A DNA stretch of 48,014 nucleotides from JBEEJL01 sp049698095 (GTDB lineage Bacteria; Pseudomonadota; Gammaproteobacteria; Burkholderiales; JBEEJL01), in NCBI GenBank assembly GCA_049698095.1, contig JBAVXA010000060.1, positions 1-48,014 on the forward strand, in the 5' to 3' direction. Made by a program: the position numbers and the translations under genes. The notes under the pieces were generated by a model, which was not told the origin of the DNA, ran no database searches, and was given only the letters and a program-made list of their open reading frames with translations. How positions within the stretch are numbered: position 1 is the first letter of the stretch; each line of letters opens with the position of its first letter. Below are positions 32,368 to 40,521 of this stretch, in pieces.

Positions 32368-32690
32368 GGGAATTTTGTGAATAACCGTAAATTTTGATTG
32401 CTTTGAATTGAAATCATATCAGACTGAGACGGTCTATGACCTCCATCGGCGAAATGCCGCGCTGCAAAAAACCCGACCATTGGGTCTGTGCCTTGGTTCG
32501 CAGGAATAACCCTGACGCAAACTGAACTATTTTTTTGGCGGCCTGTCTTTGACACATATATCAATCGTTTACGCTATCCCGAGGCATATCCATGGGTGTG
32601 ATAAAATTTGAGCCGGTCCTGGTATGCAAGTTCGCCGATCTCGGCGCGCCTTCGCCACTGCCGCAAAAAGAATTCAGGGAAGCGAGTCGC
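32368..32690. other. Intergenic region between divergent nadB and rpoE, no gene seen
   Basis: The 323-bp gap must hold promoters in both directions. TTGACA at 32549-32554 is a perfect -35 box, but the matching -10 (GCTATC at 32573-32578, 18 bp away) is poor. I looked for an autoregulatory sigma-E promoter; GGAATAAC at 32503 resembles the -35 element, but no TCTGA-type -10 lies at 16 bp. An in-frame extension of rpoE to 32592 is open but lacks support. Confidence 0.5.
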
Positions 32691-33290
32691 ATGGGCGATC
32701 GGGAAATCGATCAGCAATTGGTGGAGCGGGCGCAGCGTGGCGAAAAACGCGCGTTCGAACTGCTGGTAGTCAAATACCAACGCAAGTTGGGTCGTTTGCT
32801 GACGCGCTTTATCCGCGATTCCGCGGAAGTCGAAGATGTGACGCAGGAAGCTTTTATCAAGGCTTACCGCGCGTTGCCGTCGTTCCGCGGCGACAGTGCT
32901 TTTTACACCTGGCTGTACCGCATCGGCATCAATACCGCCAAAAATCATTTGGTCTCTCGCGGACGCCGTGCGCCGACGTCGACGGAATACAACAGCGAGG
33001 AAGCGGAGAATTTCGAAGACGGCGACCAGCTGCGCGATTACAACACCCCGGAAAATGAACTGATCAGCAAACAGATTGTTGCCACGGTCAACTCGGCCAT
33101 GGATGAGTTGCCGGAAGACTTGCGCACGGCGATAACATTGCGGGAAATCGACGGCATGAGCTATGAGGACATCGCGCAGATCATGAATTGCCCGATTGGC
33201 ACCGTGCGCTCGAGGATATTCCGTGCGCGCGAGGCGATCGCAGAGAAATTACGCCCCCAATTGGGCACCAGTAAAGACAGGAGATGGTAA
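32691..33290 (+). CDS. rpoE: RNA polymerase sigma factor RpoE (extracytoplasmic, sigma-E)
   Basis: ECF sigma factor for envelope stress. The 199-residue protein begins MGDREIDQQLVERAQRGEKRAFELLVVKYQ; region 2 follows (DVTQEAFIKAYRALPSFRGDSAFYTWLYRIGINTAKNHL) and region 4 ends it (LPEDLRTAITLREIDGMSYEDIAQIMNCPIGTVRSRIFRAREAI). These are near-exact RpoE/AlgU motifs. I chose ATG 32691, preceded by AGGGA, rather than the longer frame from 32592. It heads the rpoE-rseA-rseB-mucD operon. Activity should be held by RseA and released by envelope stress. Confidence 0.96.
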   Translation: MGDREIDQQLVERAQRGEKRAFELLVVKYQRKLGRLLTRFIRDSAEVEDVTQEAFIKAYRALPSFRGDSAFYTWLYRIGINTAKNHLVSRGRRAPTSTEYNSEEAENFEDGDQLRDYNTPENELISKQIVATVNSAMDELPEDLRTAITLREIDGMSYEDIAQIMNCPIGTVRSRIFRAREAIAEKLRPQLGTSKDRRW

Positions 33291-33292
33291 GC

Positions 33293-33844
33293 ATGAAAAC
33301 CGAAGTTTCCGCACTCATGGACGGTGAACTGGATCAGTCCGCCGCCAAGTCATTAATCACCCGCCTGCAAAGCGACCAGGAATTGCAGCGATGCTGGAAT
33401 GTCTATCACCAGATCGGCGATTGCCTGCGTAGGGAACATATTCCAGATAATAGCCTGCAGCAGAAGATTTTCGCCGGTCTCCAGGCCGAACCCACCGTGC
33501 TCGCGCCGCGCCCGCGTAACGCGGGCTTTATTCCAATTATCGCTACCGCGCTGGCAGCGTCGGTTGCTACCGTGGCGGTCGTGTCGTGGCTGGGCTTTCA
33601 GTCTTCACAGGCACCGGTTGAGTTGGCGACAACAACGACTGCGCAGCCTCGGCTGGATAATCCCAAATTTGTCCAGGTAAAACCGGACGTCGGGAATCTG
33701 CAGGTGCAGTCGGTAGCGCTGATGCCCGCCGTTGCGCCAACCACGACTGCTCCCGAATTTGTGTCGCAGGAATATTTATTCGCTCACCAGGAATTCTCTC
33801 CGACGCCTGGCGTGCTGCAAGCTTCATTTGGCGGACGGCGATGA
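33293..33844 (+). CDS. rseA: Anti-sigma-E factor RseA (MucA-like)
   Basis: Inner-membrane anti-sigma factor that sequesters RpoE. Residues 1-70 form the cytoplasmic sigma-binding domain (EVSALMDGELDQSAAKSLI, then RCWNVYHQIGDCLR). One membrane helix lies near residues 79-99 (GFIPIIATALAASVATVAVVSWLGF). The periplasmic tail is about 80 residues and low in complexity. The start ATG 33293 is preceded by AGGAGA at proper distance; ATG 33284 is too close to that site. The stop overlaps rseB by ATGA. Confidence 0.9.
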   Translation: MKTEVSALMDGELDQSAAKSLITRLQSDQELQRCWNVYHQIGDCLRREHIPDNSLQQKIFAGLQAEPTVLAPRPRNAGFIPIIATALAASVATVAVVSWLGFQSSQAPVELATTTTAQPRLDNPKFVQVKPDVGNLQVQSVALMPAVAPTTTAPEFVSQEYLFAHQEFSPTPGVLQASFGGRR

Positions 33845-34830
33845 AATTTGCCGTGGCGGCCTTGGTGGCATCATTTGGATGCGCCGGAGGAGTGAGCGCC
33901 AATGCGATGGCGGACGATGCACAATTTGCCGATGCGGCTGTCTGGCTCGGCCGCATGTCCGGGGCGGCCAATCAGCTATGTTACATGGGCACGTTTGTGC
34001 GTGAGTCAGGCGGCCAGATGGAGTCCCTGCGCATCGCCCACTATGCCGATGGCAAGGACGAATTGGAGAAAGTTGAATTTCTTGACGGCCCGGCGCGCGA
34101 AGTGGTGCGTAATAACGATAATGTGGCAGTGTATTTTCCCGCCAGCAAGACCATCAAACTGGTTCACCGCAAGGCGAAAAAATTTTTTCCGGCCCTGTTG
34201 AACTCGGCACCGAATACCTACAGTGAAAATTACCGTGTCACGCTTGCCAATGCCGAGCGGGTAGCCGGGCACGAATGTCAGGGAGTGTTGTTCGAGCCGA
34301 AGGATAATTTGCGTTTTCCGCGCTGGTTTTGCGCGGAAAAAACAACGGGTCTCATTATCAAAACCAATTTGAAAGATGAGCGCGGCGCCTTGCTGGAGCA
34401 AATGGCGTTTACCCAACTCACTCTTGGCAAGTCCCAGGTCAAACGCGACCATACCAAAACGAGTTATCCGGATGCCAAGCAAGCCTGGCGCACGGATGCG
34501 TCGGCCTTGGAGGACTTGAAGCCGTCCGAGAGCGGATGGGTGGTGAGCAACCCGCCGACAGGCTTTCGCCGCATTATGGAAGTGCAGCGAAACATGCCGA
34601 ATAAAGACAAGCCGATTTATCATCAGGTTTTGTCCGACGGCTTGGCCACCGTGTCGATCTTTATCGAGCCGTACTCTGCACAGAGCAAGCCACGCGTCGG
34701 CGCCAACCATCAGGGCGCTGTGAACACGTATATCAGTTCGGTAGCGGATCATTTGGTCACGGTAATAGGCGAGGTGCCATTGGCAACGGTCCAGCAGATC
34801 GCGCAATCGTTGAAACCGCCGGCAAAGTAA
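33841..34830 (+). CDS. rseB: Periplasmic sigma-E regulator RseB (MucB-like)
   Basis: Binds the periplasmic part of RseA and protects it from cleavage; in the family it senses mislocalised lipoproteins or LPS. The 329-residue protein starts with a signal peptide ending near ANAMA. The MucB/RseB N-domain runs from about 30 to 200 (NQLCYMGTFVRESGGQMESLRIAHY and VEFLDGPAREVVRNNDNV) and the C-domain from about 215 (GWVVSNPPTGFRRIMEVQR, then VLSDGLATVSIFIEPY). The start overlaps the rseA stop. No rseC follows; mucD comes next. Confidence 0.93.
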   Translation: MKFAVAALVASFGCAGGVSANAMADDAQFADAAVWLGRMSGAANQLCYMGTFVRESGGQMESLRIAHYADGKDELEKVEFLDGPAREVVRNNDNVAVYFPASKTIKLVHRKAKKFFPALLNSAPNTYSENYRVTLANAERVAGHECQGVLFEPKDNLRFPRWFCAEKTTGLIIKTNLKDERGALLEQMAFTQLTLGKSQVKRDHTKTSYPDAKQAWRTDASALEDLKPSESGWVVSNPPTGFRRIMEVQRNMPNKDKPIYHQVLSDGLATVSIFIEPYSAQSKPRVGANHQGAVNTYISSVADHLVTVIGEVPLATVQQIAQSLKPPAK

Positions 34831-34883
34831 AACACAATGGGCAGTATGGCAAAAATCAATCTTTGGTAAAATTTGCCTTATTT

Positions 34884-34904
34884 ATAACTATTTGATTTTA
34901 TTTA
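34884..34904 (+). repeat. 21-bp AT-rich element, copy 4
   Basis: ATAACTATTTGATT followed by TTATTTA, 20 of 21 positions identical to the copy at 7853. It lies 53 bp after the rseB stop and 32 bp before the mucD start, in a very AT-rich stretch. Confidence 0.65.
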
Positions 34905-34936
34905 ATATTTTTTTATTATTTCGTGGGGAATTTGCA

Positions 34937-36340
34937 ATGATGAGAAAAGCTTGGCTGGGTATTTTTTTGTTGACCGTCGCGGGCATGGCGAGGGCGGAGA
35001 ATTTGCCCGATTTTACTGACCTGGTTGAAAAACAGGGCGCCGCAGTGGCAAATATCAGTGTCACGCAAACGCAGAAGGCCGGCGCAATGCCGCAGATTCC
35101 CAATCTGTCTGAAGACGATCCCATGTTCGAATTCTTCCGCCGCTTCATGCCGCAGCAGCCACCGGGTGGCGGGCGTGACCGTGAGGCCGTCGGGCAAGGC
35201 TCCGGTTTCATCATCAGCCAGGACGGATACATGCTCACCAATGCCCATGTCGTTGCCGGCGCCGATGAGATTATCGTCAAGCTGCGCGACAAACGTGAAT
35301 TCAAGGCCAAAGTAATCGGCAGCGACAAACGCACCGATGTCGCGTTAATCAAAATTGACGCCAGCGGATTGCCCGCCGTCACGATCGGTAATCCGGACAG
35401 GCTAAAAGTGGGCGAATGGGTGGTAGCCATAGGATCGCCATTCGGTTTTGAGAACAGCGTGACCAAAGGCATCGTCAGCGCCAAGGGCCGCGACTTGCCG
35501 CAGGAGAGCCTGGTTCCGTTCATCCAGACCGATGCCGCAATCAACCCCGGCAACTCTGGCGGCCCGTTGTTCAATCTCAAAGGCGAAGTCGTCGCGATCA
35601 ATTCGCAGATCTACAGCCGTAGCGGCGGATTTCAGGGGTTGGCGTTTTCCATCCCGATCGATACGGCAATGAAAGTCGCCGATCAAATTCGCACCACCGG
35701 GAAAGTCACGCGCGGCTGGTTGGGCGTGCTGATTCAACCGGTGAACAAGGATCTGGCTGAAACGTTTGGTTTGTCGAAGGCGGAGGGCGCGCTGGTGGCC
35801 TCGGTGGAAAAAAACAGCCCGGCTGAAAAGGCTGGTCTCGAAGCGAGCGACATTATTACCCGCTTCGACAACAAGCCGGTCATCTCCTCAACGGATTTGC
35901 CGCGCATCGTGACGGAAGTCAAACCAGGCAGCAAGGTGCCTGTGCAGGTTTGGCGCAAGAATGCGAACAAGGATTTGGCCATTACGGTGGGTGAATTACC
36001 GGCGAATCTGGCGGCAGGTCCCAGCAGCGGCGGATCGAAGCGTGCGCCGGCGAAGCCCGATATTGCCAATAAACTCGGCCTGAGCCTGAGCGACCTGACG
36101 CCCGATCAACGCAAGGAATTCAAAATAACCAACGGCGTATTTGTCGAGGACTCGCTCAATGCAGCCGGTCGGGCGGGTATCCAGAAAGGCGACGTTATTC
36201 TGTCGGTCAACAACGTTGAAGTCAAATCGGTGGAGCAGTTCAACAGCATTGTAAACAAGGTGACTGAGGGCAAAACGGTCGCGTTGCTGGTACTGCAGGG
36301 CGATAGCCGTCGTTTCATTGTCGTAAAGCCGGACAAGTGA
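34937..36340 (+). CDS. mucD: Periplasmic serine protease MucD/DegP (Do family)
   Basis: Quality-control protease and chaperone in the periplasm. From ATG 34937, preceded by GGGG, the product has 467 residues with a signal peptide cut after GMARA. The trypsin-like domain shows the triad H104 (TNAHVV), D134 (RTDVALIK) and S207 (GNSGGPL). Two PDZ domains follow, at about 255-345 (GWLGVLIQPVNKDLAETFGL) and 375-465 (GVFVEDSLNAAGRAGIQKGDVILSVNN). Being in the rpoE operon marks it as the MucD member that dampens the sigma-E response. Its stop overlaps the next gene by GTGA. Confidence 0.95.
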   Translation: MMRKAWLGIFLLTVAGMARAENLPDFTDLVEKQGAAVANISVTQTQKAGAMPQIPNLSEDDPMFEFFRRFMPQQPPGGGRDREAVGQGSGFIISQDGYMLTNAHVVAGADEIIVKLRDKREFKAKVIGSDKRTDVALIKIDASGLPAVTIGNPDRLKVGEWVVAIGSPFGFENSVTKGIVSAKGRDLPQESLVPFIQTDAAINPGNSGGPLFNLKGEVVAINSQIYSRSGGFQGLAFSIPIDTAMKVADQIRTTGKVTRGWLGVLIQPVNKDLAETFGLSKAEGALVASVEKNSPAEKAGLEASDIITRFDNKPVISSTDLPRIVTEVKPGSKVPVQVWRKNANKDLAITVGELPANLAAGPSSGGSKRAPAKPDIANKLGLSLSDLTPDQRKEFKITNGVFVEDSLNAAGRAGIQKGDVILSVNNVEVKSVEQFNSIVNKVTEGKTVALLVLQGDSRRFIVVKPDK

Positions 36341-36594
36341 GCGACGATGAGCGGCTGAATCTGACGGTTTTAAGCCGGGACTACTGCCATCTGTGTCACG
36401 ACATGATCGCCGCGCTCGAGCCCTTACAGGCTGAGCGCGGCTTTTCATTGCAGATAGTCGATGTGGATGCTCATCCTGGGCTGGTGAAAAAATACGATGA
36501 GTTGGTTCCGGTCCTGCTGGCGGACGAAACGGAAATTTGCCATTATTTTCTTGATATCGCGGCGCTGGATGCTTATCTGGCAAAAGTCCGGTAA
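36337..36594 (+). CDS. Glutaredoxin-like thioredoxin-fold protein
   Basis: An 85-residue protein with LTVLSRDYCHLCHDMIAALEPL, a CxxC redox motif at the start of helix 1, and VDVDAHPGLVKKYDELVPVLLADETEICHYFLD, where VPVLL gives the cis-Pro loop. It belongs to the small glutaredoxin-like group often found between the mucD and lepA genes in betaproteobacteria. Start is GTG 36337, overlapping the mucD stop by four bases. Partner and substrate are unknown. A terminator 26 bp downstream ends this transcript. Confidence 0.88.
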   Translation: MSDDERLNLTVLSRDYCHLCHDMIAALEPLQAERGFSLQIVDVDAHPGLVKKYDELVPVLLADETEICHYFLDIAALDAYLAKVR

Positions 36595-36620
36595 AATCAA
36601 AAGCTTGATTTCACCCAAAG

Positions 36621-36644
36621 AGGGCACTGTCATGTGCCCTTTTT
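36621..36644 (+). terminator. Intrinsic terminator just before lepA
   Basis: AGGGCAC (36621-36627) pairs with GTGCCCT (36634-36640), loop of six, then a run of T to 36644. It closes the rpoE-to-glutaredoxin operon. The lepA start is only 13 bp beyond, so transcripts for lepA must pass or start within this hairpin. Confidence 0.88.
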
Positions 36645-36657
36645 CTATGCGGAAAAC

Positions 36658-38451
36658 ATGAATAGGATCAGAAACTTCTCCATTATCGCGCACATCGACC
36701 ACGGCAAATCGACGCTCGCAGACCGTATTATTCAACTTTGCGGCGGACTGAGTGACCGCGAAATGGAGGCGCAGGTTCTTGATTCCATGGATCTCGAGCG
36801 CGAACGCGGCATCACCATCAAAGCGCAAACCGCAGCATTGAACTATAAAGCCCGCGACGGACAGACTTATAACCTCAATCTGATCGACACGCCGGGGCAC
36901 GTGGATTTTTCTTACGAAGTATCCCGCTCGCTTGCCGCGTGCGAAGGGGCGCTGCTGGTTGTCGATGCTTCGCAAGGAGTGGAAGCACAGACCGTGGCCA
37001 ACTGCTACACGGCAACCGAACAGGGCGTCGAAGTAATTGCGGTACTGAACAAAATCGACCTGCCCTCGGCCGACCCCGAACGCGTGATTGATGAAATCGA
37101 AGATATTATCGGTATCGATGCCAGCGACGCGGTGCGCACGTCGGCGAAAACCGGCCTTGGCGTGCAGGATGTGCTGGAAGCCGTAATTGCGAAAATTCCA
37201 CCGCCTCGCGGCAAGATCGATGCGCCGCTGAAAGCGTTGATCATCGACTCCTGGTTCGACAATTACGTTGGCGTGGTGATGCTGGTACGGGTAGTCGACG
37301 GAGTATTGAAACCCAAAGACCGCATTCTGTTGATGGCAACCAAAGCGGTGCACCTGACCGAGCAGGTTGGCGTGTTTACGCCGAAGTCGCAATCGCGCGA
37401 GACTTTGTCGGCGGGGCAGGTAGGTTTCATCATCGCCGGCATCAAGGAACTCAAAGACGCACGCGTTGGCGATACCGTCACCTTGGTGGACAAGCCGGCA
37501 GGCGAAGCGTTGCCCGGCTTCAAGGAGATCAAGCCGCAGGTTTTTGCCGGGTTGTACCCGGTTGAATCGAATCAATATGAAGCTTTGCGCGACGCGCTGG
37601 AAAAACTCAAGCTAAACGATTCTTCATTGCATTACGAGCCGGAAACGTCGCAGGCGCTGGGTTTCGGGTTCCGCTGCGGCTTTCTCGGGCTGCTGCATAT
37701 GGAAATCGTGCAGGAGCGGCTGGAGCGCGAATACGACATGGATCTGATTACCACTGCGCCGACGGTGATTTATCAAATCAAAATGCGTGACGGCACGCTT
37801 CAGGAAATCGAAAACCCTTCGCGCATGCCCGAGGTTTCGAAGATCGAGGAAATTCGCGAGCCGATCATTATCGCCACCATGCTCATGCCGCAGGAATATG
37901 TAGGGCCGGTAATTACCTTGTGTAATCAAAAGCGCGGCGCGCAGATCGATATGCAATATATGGGCCGTCAGGTCATGCTGACGTACGAAATGCCGATGAA
38001 CGAAGTGGTAATGGATTTTTTCGACAAGCTTAAATCGGTGTCGCGCGGTTATGCTTCGCTGGATTATGAAATCAAGGAATTTCGCGCATCAGATCTGGTG
38101 AAGCTGGACATACTCATCAACGGCGAAAAAGTCGATGCGCTCAGTTTGATCGTGCATCGCTCCAATAGTGTCTACCGCGGGCGTGAGCTGGCGTCGAAAA
38201 TGCGCGAGCTGATTCCGCGCCAGATGTTCGATATCGCCATCCAAGCGGCGATCGGCGCGAATATTATTTCGCGCGAGAGCATAAAGGCGCTGCGAAAAAA
38301 CGTGTTGGCGAAATGTTATGGCGGCGATATCAGCCGCAAGCGCAAGTTGCTGGAAAAACAAAAGGCCGGTAAAAAACGCATGAAACAGGTCGGCAACGTT
38401 GAAATCCCGCAGGAAGCGTTTCTGGCGATACTAAGAGTGGAGGGGAAGTGA
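36658..38451 (+). CDS. lepA: Elongation factor 4 (LepA)
   Basis: Ribosome-dependent GTPase that acts during translation initiation or back-translocation. The 597-residue protein has G1 AHIDHGKSTLADR, G3 DTPGHVDFSYEV and G4 NKIDLPSADPERV, then domains II-IV and the LepA-specific C-terminal domain (LVKLDILINGEKVDALSLIVHR, then KRKLLEKQKAGKKRMK). ATG 36658 (MNRIRNFSIIAH) fits the family start; the frame is open to 36634 but that would run through the terminator hairpin. Its stop overlaps the lepB start region, as in most Proteobacteria. Confidence 0.97.
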   Translation: MNRIRNFSIIAHIDHGKSTLADRIIQLCGGLSDREMEAQVLDSMDLERERGITIKAQTAALNYKARDGQTYNLNLIDTPGHVDFSYEVSRSLAACEGALLVVDASQGVEAQTVANCYTATEQGVEVIAVLNKIDLPSADPERVIDEIEDIIGIDASDAVRTSAKTGLGVQDVLEAVIAKIPPPRGKIDAPLKALIIDSWFDNYVGVVMLVRVVDGVLKPKDRILLMATKAVHLTEQVGVFTPKSQSRETLSAGQVGFIIAGIKELKDARVGDTVTLVDKPAGEALPGFKEIKPQVFAGLYPVESNQYEALRDALEKLKLNDSSLHYEPETSQALGFGFRCGFLGLLHMEIVQERLEREYDMDLITTAPTVIYQIKMRDGTLQEIENPSRMPEVSKIEEIREPIIIATMLMPQEYVGPVITLCNQKRGAQIDMQYMGRQVMLTYEMPMNEVVMDFFDKLKSVSRGYASLDYEIKEFRASDLVKLDILINGEKVDALSLIVHRSNSVYRGRELASKMRELIPRQMFDIAIQAAIGANIISRESIKALRKNVLAKCYGGDISRKRKLLEKQKAGKKRMKQVGNVEIPQEAFLAILRVEGK

Positions 38452-39425
38452 TGGATTTGGTGACGATTGGCATCGCAGTGCTGGCGACGAGTACGGCAAT
38501 CGCTTTGTGGGATGTGTTCAGCAGCACGGCGGGTGAAGCGAAAAGCGAGAACCGCCTGCATCTGGTGCAGTTTGCCTATATGGCGATATTCATTTCCGCG
38601 CTCGGCTTGATGTTGAAGTTTGTCAGTTTCGCCGGTGTGTTGCTGCTCGCAACGGTCATCACCGGCTTGATTTATGCATGGGATTTTCTCTGGGGCGCGC
38701 GCAGACGACCGAAGGGTGCGCATGATCCGATGCCGGTTGAACTGGCCAAAGGATTTTTCCCGGTCATATTGATCGTTTTTTTTGTGCGTTCGTTTATCGC
38801 CGAGCCGTTCAAGATACCTTCCGGGTCGATGATCCCCACGCTTGAAGTCGGCGATTTCATTCTGGTCAACAAATTCACTTACGGCATACGCCTGCCGGTT
38901 GTGAACAAGAAAATCGTCGAATTGAATCAGCCCAAACGCGGTGACGTGATGGTGTTTCGTTACCCGGAAGATCAAAGCCTCGATTACATCAAACGTGTAG
39001 TCGGCTTGCCGGGGGACGAAATTTCCTATATCAATAAACGCTTGATCGTAAATGGCAAACCGGTGCCAACGGTTCCTGATGGCGGTTTCGAGGCATCGGA
39101 GCAGGGGCTAAATTTTCAGCGCTATGATCGCCTGCGCGAAAAATTGGGTGACACGCAACATGCGATTATTGTGAATCCGGATACGTCGCCGCTGCAACTG
39201 GCCAGCGTCAGTCAATTTCCCCGGCGCGACCAGTGCCGTTACAATGAGCAGGGATTTACCTGCCGCGTTCCGGCCGGGCATTTTCTGATGCTGGGGGACA
39301 ATCGCGATAACAGTAAAGACAGCCGCTACTGGGGTTTTGTACCAGAGGACAATATTGTCGGCAAAGCTTTCTTTATCTGGTGGAATTTCGGCGAATTCAA
39401 GCGTATTGGCAGTGTAATCAACTGA
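38451..39425 (+). CDS. lepB: Signal peptidase I
   Basis: Inner-membrane peptidase that removes signal peptides from exported proteins. From ATG 38451 the product has 324 residues with hydrophobic segments at about 1-20, 43-80 and 98-117. The catalytic Ser lies in FKIPSGSMIPTL and the Lys in YIKRVVGLPGDEI; the end has GHFLMLGDNRDNSKDSRYWGFVPEDNIVGKA, the box E region. GGAGGGG just upstream favours this ATG over GTG 38448. The start overlaps the lepA stop by one base. Confidence 0.96.
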   Translation: MDLVTIGIAVLATSTAIALWDVFSSTAGEAKSENRLHLVQFAYMAIFISALGLMLKFVSFAGVLLLATVITGLIYAWDFLWGARRRPKGAHDPMPVELAKGFFPVILIVFFVRSFIAEPFKIPSGSMIPTLEVGDFILVNKFTYGIRLPVVNKKIVELNQPKRGDVMVFRYPEDQSLDYIKRVVGLPGDEISYINKRLIVNGKPVPTVPDGGFEASEQGLNFQRYDRLREKLGDTQHAIIVNPDTSPLQLASVSQFPRRDQCRYNEQGFTCRVPAGHFLMLGDNRDNSKDSRYWGFVPEDNIVGKAFFIWWNFGEFKRIGSVIN

Positions 39426-39458
39426 GTGTTTTTATCAATCTGAAAACGGGAGCCGAAG

Positions 39459-39812
39459 ATGAAAAAACAAAGAGGCATGGGATTTTTGGGAAGCCTGCTG
39501 GTTTTGATAGCCGGCATTATGATCGTTATAACCGGGCTGCGCGTTGGCCCGGCATATATTGAATTTTTCGCCGTGAAAAACATCCTGCGCACCATGGCCA
39601 GCAGCGCCGAGGTACAGGGCGGCAATCCGAAGGAAATTCGCAGCGCATTCGACAAACGCGCGAGCATTGATAACGTCAGCAGCGTCAAAGGCGAAGATCT
39701 GGACATCAGCAAAAGCGGAAATAATACTGTGGTCAGCGCCAATTACACAGTAAAAACGTCGCTGGCAGGTAACGTCAGTCTGGTTATCGATTTCAGCGCT
39801 TCCACCAAATAG
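39459..39812 (+). CDS. DUF4845 membrane protein
   Basis: A 117-residue protein with a short basic N-terminus (MKKQRGMGFLG), one membrane helix (about 9-27, SLLVLIAGIMIVITGL) and a periplasmic domain of about 85 residues (PAYIEFFAVKNILRTMASS). It resembles the DUF4845 proteins that sit between lepB and rnc in beta- and gammaproteobacteria. Function is unknown; the N-terminus looks like a pilin-type leader (RGMGFLGSLLVLIAG) but lacks the Glu at +5. It lies 33 bp after lepB and 16 bp before rnc. Confidence 0.9.
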   Translation: MKKQRGMGFLGSLLVLIAGIMIVITGLRVGPAYIEFFAVKNILRTMASSAEVQGGNPKEIRSAFDKRASIDNVSSVKGEDLDISKSGNNTVVSANYTVKTSLAGNVSLVIDFSASTK

Positions 39813-39828
39813 GCGAGCCACGCTTTTG

Positions 39829-40509
39829 ATGGACAGCGACAGGTTCGCCAAAAATCTGGGCTACGATTTTCATCAGCCTGCATTACTGCGTCAGGCGCTG
39901 ACGCATCGCAGTCATAGCGTGCCGAATAATGAGCGGCTGGAATTCCTCGGCGACAGCGTGCTGAATTTTGTCGTGGCGCTTCGCTTGTATGACAGTTTTC
40001 CCAAGCTGTCGGAAGGGGAGCTGTCGCGCCTGCGTGCGAATCTGGTGAATCAGGCATCGTTGTTTGAGGTGGCAGACAAGTTACATATTGGGGGTTTTAT
40101 AGCGTTCGGCGAGGGCGAGCTGAAAAGCGGCGGCTTCCGTCGGCCATCAATCCTCGCGGATGCATTGGAAGCGGTTTTCGGCGCAGTATTTCTCGATGGC
40201 GGATTTGGCGCAGCAGAAAACCTCGTCGGCAATTTATTCGCCGATAAAATCGCCGCCCTCGACCCGAAGGCGGTGGCCAAGGACGCGAAAACCCAACTGC
40301 AGGAGTGGCTGCAGGGCCGCAAGATAGCGTTGCCGGCTTACAATGTGTCAAACATTCGCGGCGAAGCGCACGACCAGACATTTTGCGTTGAATGCAGCGT
40401 GGCAAGCATGCACGTCAAGGCATCCGGCGAAGGCGCAAGCCGCCGTGCCGCAGAACAGGCAGCCGCAGCAAAGGTGTTCGAACAGATTACCCAGCGCGAT
40501 AGCAAATGA
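39829..40509 (+). CDS. rnc: Ribonuclease III
   Basis: Cuts double-stranded RNA in rRNA and mRNA processing. The 226-residue protein has the signature NERLEFLGDSVLNFVVAL with the metal-binding Glu and Asp, the second acidic cluster LADALEAVFGAVFLDGG, and a C-terminal dsRNA-binding domain from about 155 (DAKTQLQEWLQGRKIALPAYNV to RRAAEQAAAAKVFEQI). ATG 39829 is preferred to TTG 39826. It precedes era by 12 bp, the standard order. Confidence 0.96.
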   Translation: MDSDRFAKNLGYDFHQPALLRQALTHRSHSVPNNERLEFLGDSVLNFVVALRLYDSFPKLSEGELSRLRANLVNQASLFEVADKLHIGGFIAFGEGELKSGGFRRPSILADALEAVFGAVFLDGGFGAAENLVGNLFADKIAALDPKAVAKDAKTQLQEWLQGRKIALPAYNVSNIRGEAHDQTFCVECSVASMHVKASGEGASRRAAEQAAAAKVFEQITQRDSK

Positions 40510-40521
40510 TGAATATAAACA

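Noticed and set aside
32461..32525. Sigma-E autoregulatory promoter for rpoE
   Set aside because: GGAATAAC looks like a -35 element, but no TCTGA or TCAAA lies at the required 16-17 bp.
32592..32690. N-terminal extension of RpoE
   Set aside because: The family starts at MGDREIDQQL; the extra 33 residues have no family support, while ATG 32691 has a ribosome site.
34006..34806. Minus-strand frame of 266 codons opposite rseB
   Set aside because: Antisense to a well-supported gene and without domain or ribosome site.
36445..37575. Long minus-strand frame of 376 codons opposite lepA
   Set aside because: It is antisense to the highly conserved lepA, has no recognisable domain, and is a shadow of codon bias.
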